Assembly (NCBI GenBank): GCA_007121975.1
Contig: SKJO01000472.1
Coordinates: 1-6,255, forward strand
Source of the DNA: Nitriliruptoraceae bacterium
GTDB taxonomy: Bacteria > Actinomycetota > Nitriliruptoria > Nitriliruptorales > Nitriliruptoraceae
Length of the DNA: 6,255 nucleotides
Reading direction: 5' to 3'
The notes below the pieces were generated by a model, which saw nothing but the letters and a program-made list of their open reading frames with translations, was not told where the DNA came from and did no database searches. The translations under genes were made by a program, and so were the position numbers. Below are positions 1 to 5,198 of the stretch, piece after piece. Position 1 is the stretch's first letter; every line of letters starts with the position of its first letter.

Positions 1-356
1 CGGCCTGGTCGGATCAGACGGCACCTGCCGCGGGGCAGAGTGCCGCCCAACCGTCCTACGCCTCTTCGGGTGGCGGGTTCGCCGCGGGTGGGCAGGCACC
101 GTCGATCGATACCTGGCTGTGGCAGTCGATCCTCGCCACGCTGCTGTGCTGTCTGCCGCTCGGCATCGTCGCGATCGTGTTCTCCTCGCAGGCGCAGTCG
201 GCGATGAACACCGGCAACTACGCCCTGGCCGCCGACAAGGCCAAGCAGGCCAAGAACTTCACCCTGATCTCGGTGGGTCTGGGCGTGCTGGCCGTGGTGC
301 TCTACATCGTGTTCGTGGTCGTGATCGGCGCGAGCGTGGGCTTCTCGGAGTTCTGA
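1..356 (+). CDS. CD225/dispanin family membrane protein, 3' part (5' end outside window)
   Basis: The frame is open from the left edge (first full codon at 3) to a TGA at 354-356, giving 117 visible residues. The first 36 or so are a flexible Ala/Gly/Ser/Gln/Pro-rich stretch. Then come a Trp-Leu-Trp entry into a hydrophobic helix with a Cys-Cys pair (TLLCCLPLGIVAIVF), a polar loop with SSQAQSAMNTGNYALAADKAKQAKN (quoted here in two parts: SSQAQSAMNTG and NYALAADKAKQAKN), and a second helix rich in Val/Leu. This helix, small-residue basic loop, helix order, with membrane-proximal cysteines and the A.KAK..KN segment, is the hallmark of the CD225/dispanin (IFITM-like) domain. In bacteria these are small membrane proteins, often with a Gly/Pro/Gln-rich cytoplasmic N-tail, and have no settled function. 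It lies 4 bases upstream of a DUF2752 gene on the same strand, so the two are probably cotranscribed. The start codon and promoter are not visible. Confidence 0.9.
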   Translation, partial: AWSDQTAPAAGQSAAQPSYASSGGGFAAGGQAPSIDTWLWQSILATLLCCLPLGIVAIVFSSQAQSAMNTGNYALAADKAKQAKNFTLISVGLGVLAVVLYIVFVVVIGASVGFSEF

Positions 357-360
357 GCCG

Positions 361-807
361 GTGACCGGGGTGCTCAGCGCGGTCCGTTGGTCGATGCTGC
401 CTCGCTGGGTCGCGCCGGTTGCAACCGGCCTGCTGGCCCTGGCGGTCTGTGGGGTGCTGGCCGCCATCGACGACGACACCCGCGCGGTGCTCGCGCCGCG
501 CTGCCCGTTCCGCACGGTGACGGGGCTGGACTGCCCCGGCTGCGGCGGGACCCGGGCGCTGCACGCCCTGGTGCGCGGGGATCTCGCGCTGGCGCTGGAT
601 CACAACGTCGTCACCGTCCTGCTGCTGCCGCTGCTGGCGTGGGCCTGGATGCGCTGGCTGCTGGCCCGGACCGGGCGGGCGTTGGCACCCCCGACGCTGC
701 CACCTCGGGTGAGCATGACGTTGGCGGTCGTGCTCGCGGCGTTCATGGTGCTGCGCAACCTGCCCTGGCTGCCCTTCGCCCACCTGGCCTCCACACCGTT
801 GGCCTGA
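361..807 (+). CDS. DUF2752 domain membrane protein
   Basis: A complete 148-residue protein. The family signature is clear: CPF at 48-50, then CPGCGGTRA at 58-66, followed by a conserved stretch ending in DHN at 80-82 and a late NLPWLPF motif at 133-139. Three hydrophobic segments can be read: about 17-36, 83-102 and 118-136. The CPGCGxTRA motif suggests metal binding or a redox pair, but this is inference; DUF2752 has no established activity. I chose GTG at 361 because it follows the CD225 stop by 4 bases and has a GGAG 10 bases upstream (347-350). An in-frame ATG at 394 (residue 12) is possible but would remove part of the N-terminal charged segment. Tight spacing to the CD225 gene supports an operon, and a strong hairpin begins right after the stop codon. 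No truncation or frameshift is seen. Confidence 0.88.
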   Translation: MTGVLSAVRWSMLPRWVAPVATGLLALAVCGVLAAIDDDTRAVLAPRCPFRTVTGLDCPGCGGTRALHALVRGDLALALDHNVVTVLLLPLLAWAWMRWLLARTGRALAPPTLPPRVSMTLAVVLAAFMVLRNLPWLPFAHLASTPLA

Positions 808-808
808 G

Positions 809-840
809 CCGGCCGGTGCGTGCGTGCGCACCCCGGTCGG
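809..840 (+). terminator. Candidate intrinsic terminator hairpin after the CD225-DUF2752 pair
   Basis: It starts 1 base after the DUF2752 stop codon. The inner stem GGTGCG (815-820) pairs perfectly with CGCACC (827-832) around a 6-base loop. After a two-base bulge (833-834) the outer arm CCGGCC (809-814) pairs with GGTCGG (835-840), one pair being G-U. That makes about 12 pairs, nearly all G-C. No T-run follows, which is common for proposed actinobacterial terminators but lowers certainty. The right arm abuts the -10 box of metG, so the hairpin DNA also covers that promoter's -35 and spacer region. Confidence 0.55.
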
Positions 841-854
841 TAGGCTCCCGCGCA
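841..854 (+). promoter_or_regulatory. Putative leaderless promoter of metG (-10 box TAGGCT)
   Basis: TAGGCT at 841-846 fits the actinobacterial -10 pattern TANNNT. It ends 7 bases before the ATG at 854, so transcription would start at or next to the A of the start codon. No Shine-Dalgarno sequence lies between the box and the ATG (the gap is CCCGCGC), as expected for leaderless messages. I found no convincing -35 hexamer at 16-19 bases upstream; that DNA is the GC-rich hairpin. The assignment rests on position and pattern only. Confidence 0.55.
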
Positions 855-2602
855 TGAGCTCAGATTCCGCCCCTGCCCCTGCCGTCGACGATGCTGCCGC
901 GCCGCGCCACGTGCTGGTCGCGGTCGCCTGGCCGTACGCCAACGGCTCGTTGCACCTCGGACACCTGGCTGGCGCCTACCTGCCGGCCGACATCTTCGCC
1001 CGCTACCACCGCATCGCGGGCAACCGGGTACTGATGGTCTCGGGCAGCGACGCCCACGGCACGCCGATCACCGTGCGCGCCGATCAGGAGGGCATCGCCC
1101 CCGCCGACGTCGTGCAGCGTTACCACCCGGAGTTCCTGCGCTACTGGGCGTCGCTGGGCATCACGTTCGACCTGTTCACGACCACGATGACCGAGAACCA
1201 TCGCGACGTGACCCACGAGATCTTCCGGGGACTTCGGGACCACGGCCTGATCGAGGCCCGGACCACCGAGCAGTTCTACGACCCCGAGGCCGGCCGCTTC
1301 CTGCCCGACCGTTACGTGGAGGGAACCTGCCCGAGCTGTGGGGCGAGCGATGCACGCGGGGATCAGTGCGACACCTGCGGCAAGACCCTCGATCCGATCG
1401 ACCTCGGCGATCCGCGTTCGAAGCTGACCGGGGCGGTGCCCGAGCTGCGCCCCACCGAGCACCACTTCATCCTGCTGTCCAGGCTCGAAGCGCGGGTACG
1501 GGCCTACCTCGAGGCCCGGGAGGGGTGGCGAAGCCACGTCATCAACTGGGCGCTGGGCTTCGTGCGTGAGGGGCTGCACGACCGCGCCATCACCCGCGAC
1601 ATCGCCTGGGGCGTGCCCCTGCCCGACGACGCCGGCATCGACGCGCCCGGCGACAAGCGCATCTACGTCTGGTTCGAGGCCGTGATCGGCTACCTCTCAG
1701 CCTCCAAGGAGTGGGCGCAGCGCGTCGGCGAACCCGACGCGTGGCGGGCCTGGTGGGAGGAGCCTGCGGGGGAGAGCTACTACTTCGTGGGCAAGGACAA
1801 CATCCCGTTCCACGCCGTGTACTGGCCGGCGCAGCTGATGGGCACGCCCGAGCTGAACCTGCCCACCAACGTGCCGGCCAACCAGTACGTGACCTTCAAG
1901 GGCGCGAAGGCCTCCAAGTCACTGGGGGTGGGACGCTCGCTGCTCGACTACCTCGAGGTGTACCAGCCCGACACCCTGCGCTACGCCGTCGCCGCGAACC
2001 TGCCGGAGGCCAACGACGTCGACCTGACCGAGGACGAGCTGGTGCGTCGGGTCAACGACGAGCTGATCGCGACCTGGGGCAACCTCGTCAACCGGGTGCT
2101 GTCGATGATCCACAAGCGCTTCGAGGGGCGGGTGCCGACGCCCGGGCCGCTCGCCGAGCCCGACGAGCAGCTGCTGGCCACCATCGATGCCCAGCTCGCG
2201 GCCACCGCAGCCCATCTCGAGCGGGTGGAGCTGCGGGCTGCGCTCAAGGAGGCGCTGGCCGGTGCGCAGGCCACCAACGCCTACCTCAATGCGATGCAGC
2301 CCTGGAAGACCGCCACGACCGACCGCGAGCGCACCGCGACCACCCTGTTCACGGCTCTGCAGGCCATCAGCGGGCTGAACGTCGCCTTCGCGCCGTTCAC
2401 CCCCTTCTCCTGCGACCGGCTCAACACCTGGCTCGGTGGTCCGACCGCCGAGCCCGACCCCCGGGACGCGCGTATCGGTGAGGGGCACATCGACCCCGGC
2501 GCGCTGGTCGGGCACGGCTGGGTCCGGCGCGAGGTCCCGGCGGGCACCGAACTCGGCGCGCCCGAGCCGCTGTTCGCCAAGATCGAACTCGACGAGGACT
2601 GA
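854..2602 (+). CDS. metG: Methionyl-tRNA synthetase
   Basis: A cytoplasmic class I aminoacyl-tRNA synthetase that activates methionine with ATP and charges tRNA-Met, including the initiator tRNA. The protein has 582 residues. The Rossmann catalytic domain opens with AWPYANGSLHLGH (class I HIGH motif as HLGH, 34-37). The connective insert carries one zinc knuckle with C159, C162, C172 and C175, inside a RFLPDRYVEGTC context typical of MetRS. VWFEAVIGYLS (Trp at 273) and FVGKD (311-315) are further catalytic-domain markers. The KMSKS loop reads KASKS at 352-356, with Ala replacing the usual Met. A helical anticodon-binding domain follows, with the ATWGNLVNRVLS segment; there is no C-terminal EMAPII-like tRNA-binding domain, which fits the length. 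I chose ATG 854 because it is right after a TAGGCT box; an in-frame GTG at 824 would add 10 residues of GC-rich sequence lying in the hairpin. Overall the sequence is closer to the E. coli/archaeal-like MetRS type than to the shorter mycobacterial type. Confidence 0.95.
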   Translation: MSSDSAPAPAVDDAAAPRHVLVAVAWPYANGSLHLGHLAGAYLPADIFARYHRIAGNRVLMVSGSDAHGTPITVRADQEGIAPADVVQRYHPEFLRYWASLGITFDLFTTTMTENHRDVTHEIFRGLRDHGLIEARTTEQFYDPEAGRFLPDRYVEGTCPSCGASDARGDQCDTCGKTLDPIDLGDPRSKLTGAVPELRPTEHHFILLSRLEARVRAYLEAREGWRSHVINWALGFVREGLHDRAITRDIAWGVPLPDDAGIDAPGDKRIYVWFEAVIGYLSASKEWAQRVGEPDAWRAWWEEPAGESYYFVGKDNIPFHAVYWPAQLMGTPELNLPTNVPANQYVTFKGAKASKSLGVGRSLLDYLEVYQPDTLRYAVAANLPEANDVDLTEDELVRRVNDELIATWGNLVNRVLSMIHKRFEGRVPTPGPLAEPDEQLLATIDAQLAATAAHLERVELRAALKEALAGAQATNAYLNAMQPWKTATTDRERTATTLFTALQAISGLNVAFAPFTPFSCDRLNTWLGGPTAEPDPRDARIGEGHIDPGALVGHGWVRREVPAGTELGAPEPLFAKIELDED

Positions 2603-2645
2603 CGAACGCCGGGCCGGTGGCGTGCGTCACGGCGCCGGGACGCGC

Positions 2646-3119
2646 TCAGCGCACCGCGCAGGCGACCTCGCTGCGCAATCGGCGGCGCAGCGCCTCGGCG
2701 AGCAGCACGATGCCGGCGACTGCCAGCACCGGCTGGACCGGCTCGAACCAGGTCAGTGCGCCGCTGCTGCCCAGCGCCAGGACCACCAGCTTGTTGCAGG
2801 TCGGGCAGCCGATCGCGAGAAACGACAGCAGCCCGCCCAGCGTGAAGCGCTTCTCGTCGGCACCCATCGGCAGTTGCGCGTCGTCGTCGGTTGCGTCGTG
2901 CTCGGCGACCTCAGCCGGCTCGTTGCGCACGTAGGTGGCCAGCAGCAGTCCGGCGAGCACGGCACTGACCGCGAAGGCGGCATACGTCCAGCCCGGCGCC
3001 TCGATCTGCCGGCCGAAGATCGGGTTGGGGATCAACTCGGTCGGCAGGCCGAGCACCAACGCCGAGATCAGCGTGGCGCCGGCGGCGGCTGTCCAGCGCC
3101 TCGGGCTCCAGGTGCGCAT
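2646..3119 (-). CDS. Small four-helix membrane protein with CPTC motif, function unknown
   Basis: With a start at 3119 the protein has 157 residues. Hydrophobic segments lie at about 9-28, 43-63, 93-118 and 127-144. A charged, Asp/Glu-rich loop (65-90) separates helices 2 and 3. The most distinctive stretch is FLAIGCPTCNKLVVLALG, with C105 and C108 forming a CxxC pair at or in the membrane; a second motif is PTELIPNPIFGR (26-37). I do not recognise a named family. The pattern looks like a conserved actinobacterial membrane protein, and the CxxC could be a redox or metal site (inference). Start choice: ATG 3119 has a GGAG at 3126-3129 six bases upstream and directly precedes the basic/helical N-terminus. 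The frame stays open to another ATG at 3245, adding 42 residues rich in Pro/Ser/Asp/His with visibly weaker GC at third positions and no Shine-Dalgarno sequence, so I treat that part as non-coding. It is convergent with metG (43 bases between stops) and divergent from deoR. Confidence 0.75.
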   Translation of the reverse strand: MRTWSPRRWTAAAGATLISALVLGLPTELIPNPIFGRQIEAPGWTYAAFAVSAVLAGLLLATYVRNEPAEVAEHDATDDDAQLPMGADEKRFTLGGLLSFLAIGCPTCNKLVVLALGSSGALTWFEPVQPVLAVAGIVLLAEALRRRLRSEVACAVR

Positions 3120-3125
3120 CGCGGA

Positions 3126-3129
3126 CTCC
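3126..3129 (-). promoter_or_regulatory. Ribosome binding site deciding the start of the CPTC membrane protein
   Basis: Read on the minus strand, CCGGAG is followed by TCCGCG and the ATG at 3119. The GGAG core has a 6-base spacer, which is good spacing. The alternative upstream ATG at 3245 has no comparable purine-rich site, so this site favours the shorter protein. Confidence 0.5.
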
Positions 3130-3204
3130 GGGGGTGGAGAGGAGGGATCGGGCAACGCTGACCGCGAAGCGGACTCGTCGTGCAGGTGCAACGTCCTCGG
3201 GGGC

Positions 3205-3215
3205 GGAACTGTTCC
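3205..3215. repeat. Perfect short palindrome GGAAC-T-GTTCC in the divergent control region
   Basis: GGAAC (3205-3209) and GTTCC (3211-3215) are perfect inverted arms around one T. It lies about 100 bases upstream of the deoR start and about 85 bases upstream of the preferred start of the membrane protein. It could be a repressor half-site pair; no known regulator motif was matched. Next to it GCACGTGC (3218-3225) and CGTGCACG (3221-3228) are further overlapping palindromes. Confidence 0.35.
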
Positions 3216-3242
3216 CGGCACGTGCACGTCATCCTGTGTGGG

Positions 3243-3256
3243 CATGAGCGATCATG
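3243..3256. promoter_or_regulatory. Candidate operator: imperfect palindrome upstream of the deoR promoter
   Basis: CATGA (3243-3247) and TCATG (3252-3256) are perfect inverted arms; over the 14-base CATGAGCGATCATG only one opposing pair fails to match. Its right end is 10 bases from the TTGACA box of the putative deoR-galT promoter. DeoR-type repressors commonly control their own operon, so an operator is expected nearby, but the assignment to this site is inference. The arms also contain the ATG at 3245 that would be the alternative start of the minus-strand gene. Confidence 0.35.
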
Positions 3257-3266
3257 TGCGCATTTG

Positions 3267-3295
3267 TTGACATTGCTCCGGAACTCGTGTTGGCT
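3267..3295 (+). promoter_or_regulatory. Putative deoR-galT promoter (TTGACA, 17 bases, TTGGCT)
   Basis: TTGACA at 3267-3272 is a perfect -35 consensus and stands out in such GC-rich DNA. A 17-base spacer leads to TTGGCT at 3290-3295, which keeps the first and last T of the TANNNT -10 pattern but has T instead of A at position two. Transcription would begin near 3302, leaving a leader of about 20 bases that contains the Shine-Dalgarno sequence. The -35 box is good, the -10 box is moderate. Confidence 0.55.
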
Positions 3296-3309
3296 GCCGG
3301 AGGAGGCCT

Positions 3310-3315
3310 GGAGGA
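3310..3315 (+). promoter_or_regulatory. Strong Shine-Dalgarno sequence of deoR
   Basis: GGAGGA at 3310-3315 is followed by 6 bases and then ATG at 3322. A second AGGAGG lies just upstream at 3301-3306. The site fixes the deoR start at 3322. Confidence 0.75.
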
Positions 3316-3321
3316 CTGAGC

Positions 3322-4122
3322 ATGCTCCCCCCGCAACGACACGCCGTCATCCTCGCGCTGATCCGCGAGCACGGTGGTGTGCGCGTCAGCGACCTGGCGC
3401 GCGAGCTCGGGGTGTCGGACATGACCGTGCGCCGCGACCTCGAGGTGCTCGCCGAGCGCGGGGCGCTCGCCAAGATCCACGGCGGGGCGACGGCGGTCGC
3501 CGACGAGGCCACGACCCACGAGCCGGGGTTCGTCGTCAAGCAGGCGCGTGAGCGCCGCGAGAAGCGGGCGATCGCGACCGTGGCTGCCGCCCAGGTCGCC
3601 CCCGGCATGGCCGTGGTGCTCTCGGCGGGCACGACCACCTTCGCCCTGGCGCAGCAGCTGACCCGGGTCCCGGGACTGACCGTGGTCACCAACTCGCTGC
3701 GCATCGCGGAGGTGCTGTACGAGGGGGACGGCGAGGACCAGACCGTCGTGCTCACCGGGGGGATCCGCACGCCCTCGGACGCACTGGTCGGCCCCGTCGC
3801 CCTGGCCGCCCTGCGTGACCTGCACGTGGACGTGGCCTTCATGGGCGTGCACGGCATGGCACCGGGAGCCGGCTTCACCTGTCCCAACCTGATGGAGGCG
3901 GAGACCGACCGGGCCCTGATCGCCAGCGCCCGCCGGCTGGTCGTCGTCGCGGACCACACCAAATGGGGCGTGGTCGGGCTGTGCTCCATCGCCGGGCTGG
4001 ACGACGCCGAGGTGCTGATCTCCGACGACGGCCTCGAGCCGGCCGCCCGCACGCTGCTCGAGCAGGAGGTGGGTCAGCTGGTCCTGGCCCCGACCGGCAC
4101 GACCCACCAGGAGACCGCCTGA
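3322..4122 (+). CDS. DeoR-family transcriptional regulator, probable repressor of the galT operon
   Basis: 266 residues, the normal length for a complete DeoR/GlpR-type regulator. The N-terminal winged helix-turn-helix occupies about 5-57: RVSDLARELGVSDMTVRRDLE places the recognition helix at about 32-41, and KIHGGA (51-56) is the standard wing end. The C-terminal DeoRC sugar-phosphate sensor domain spans about 75-235, with SAGTTT (101-106, the phosphate-binding loop), VVTNS (121-125), VLTGG (143-147), LVGP (155-158), DVAFMGVHG (170-178) and VADHTKWG (209-216, where many relatives read D.SKFG). It binds DNA in the cytoplasm and is expected to release it on binding a phosphorylated sugar; galactose-1-phosphate is the natural guess from the adjacent galT, but the ligand is not shown by the sequence. 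The TGA stop shares its A with the galT ATG, so the two genes are translationally coupled. A TTGACA promoter and nearby palindromes suggest autoregulation. Confidence 0.92.
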   Translation: MLPPQRHAVILALIREHGGVRVSDLARELGVSDMTVRRDLEVLAERGALAKIHGGATAVADEATTHEPGFVVKQARERREKRAIATVAAAQVAPGMAVVLSAGTTTFALAQQLTRVPGLTVVTNSLRIAEVLYEGDGEDQTVVLTGGIRTPSDALVGPVALAALRDLHVDVAFMGVHGMAPGAGFTCPNLMEAETDRALIASARRLVVVADHTKWGVVGLCSIAGLDDAEVLISDDGLEPAARTLLEQEVGQLVLAPTGTTHQETA

Positions 4123-5198
4123 TGCACCGAACGATCACGACCCTGTCCGACGGACGGGAGCTGGCCTACTACGACGACCACCCCGGTGCCGTGCGCGATG
4201 CGCTCGATGTCCGGGGGCTGCCATCCACCCACACGGTCTCCGAGCTGCGGCACGATCCGCTGCTGAACGAGTGGGTGGTCGTTGCCTCCCACCGGCAGGG
4301 CCGGACCCACCTGCCACCCGCCGACCAGTGTCCGCTGTGCCCGACCCGGGGCGCGAACCTGACCGAGATCCCGAGCCCCGACTACGACGTGGCCGTGTTC
4401 GAGAACCGCTTCCCGAGCCTCACGCCCGGGCTCGAGCCGCCCGCGGCGGACCCGGCCGTGCCCGGGGTCGAGCGGCTCCCGGGCAACGGCCGCTGCGAGG
4501 TGGTGTGCTTCACCAGCGAGCACGGCGGTTCGTTCGCGGGCCTGCCACGCCACCGCGTGCGCACGGTGGTCGACGCGTGGGCCGACCGCACCCGCGAGCT
4601 GTCGGCGCTGCCCGGGGTCGAGCAGGTGTTCTGCTTCGAGAACCGGGGCGAGGCGATCGGCGTCACCCTGCACCACCCCCACGGGCAGATCTACGCCTAT
4701 CCGTTCGTCACGCCGCGCAGCGCTCGGATGCTCGAGGTCGCTGCTGATCACGAGCGGCGCACCGGACGCAACCTGTTCGCCGACGTGCTCGCCCGCGAGC
4801 AGGCCGCCGAGGCGCGGGTGATCACCAGCACCGAGCACTGGACCGCGTTCGTGCCCGCTGCGGCCCGCTGGCCGGTCGAGGTCCACCTGTTCCCCCACCG
4901 GCAGGTCGCCGACCTCCCTGGGCTCACCGCGGCCGAACGCGACGACTTCGCGGGGTTGTACCTCGACGTGCTCGGCCGCTTCGACCGGCTGTATCAGGCG
5001 CCGCTGCCCTACATCGCCTCGTGGCACCAGGCCCCGGTGCGCGAGGGCCGCGACCTGTCCTACCTGCATCTGCAGCTGTGCTCGATCCAGCGCTCGCCCG
5101 GCAAGCTCAAGTACCTCGCCGGCTCGGAGTCGGGCATGGGCGTGTTCATCAACGACGTCGCCCCGGAGTCCGCGGCCGCGCAGCTGCGCGCGCTGTGA
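4122..5198 (+). CDS. galT: Galactose-1-phosphate uridylyltransferase
   Basis: A cytoplasmic Leloir-pathway enzyme: it swaps UMP between UDP-glucose and galactose-1-phosphate, giving UDP-galactose and glucose-1-phosphate. The protein has 358 residues, a normal GalT length. The N-terminus TLSDGRELAYYDD and ELRHDPLLNEWVVVASHR are typical of the actinobacterial form. C70-P-L-C73 and H134 (in SEHGGSF) match zinc ligands, and H185-P-H187-G-Q189 is the HIT-superfamily active site, with H185 in the zinc-ligand position and H187 the nucleophile that carries UMP. ENRFPSL, CFENRGEAIGVTLHHPHGQIYAYPF (as CFENRGEAIG then VTLHHPHGQIYAYPF), and the C-terminal VEVHLFPHRQ and SWHQAP segments also fit. The start ATG overlaps the deoR stop (TGATG); AGGAGA at 4109-4114, inside deoR, gives a 7-base spacer. 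No galK or galE follows. The last 50 bases overlap a convergent glycosyltransferase gene. Confidence 0.95.
   Translation: MHRTITTLSDGRELAYYDDHPGAVRDALDVRGLPSTHTVSELRHDPLLNEWVVVASHRQGRTHLPPADQCPLCPTRGANLTEIPSPDYDVAVFENRFPSLTPGLEPPAADPAVPGVERLPGNGRCEVVCFTSEHGGSFAGLPRHRVRTVVDAWADRTRELSALPGVEQVFCFENRGEAIGVTLHHPHGQIYAYPFVTPRSARMLEVAADHERRTGRNLFADVLAREQAAEARVITSTEHWTAFVPAAARWPVEVHLFPHRQVADLPGLTAAERDDFAGLYLDVLGRFDRLYQAPLPYIASWHQAPVREGRDLSYLHLQLCSIQRSPGKLKYLAGSESGMGVFINDVAPESAAAQLRAL

Noticed and set aside
816..828. TGCG microrepeat as a slippage or phase-variation tract
   Set aside because: Only about three copies of a 4-base unit, between genes and explained by the hairpin.
824..853. Upstream GTG at 824 as the metG start
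   Set aside because: It would put 10 extra residues inside the GC-rich hairpin and the -10 box, has no Shine-Dalgarno sequence, and the ATG at 854 fits a leaderless start.
259..942. Long minus-strand open frame opposite CD225 and DUF2752
   Set aside because: Its translation is a Gln/Arg/His/Pro-rich sequence with no domain, caused by high GC; the plus strand carries clear families.
2603..2645. Bidirectional terminator between metG and the CPTC membrane protein
   Set aside because: The 43-base gap has short GC-rich complementary pieces (for example GGCG at 2619-2622 with CGCC at 2633-2636) but no stem longer than 4 clean pairs and no T-run.
3231..3321. Riboswitch or small RNA in the deoR leader
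   Set aside because: The predicted leader is only about 20 bases and shows no known riboswitch elements.
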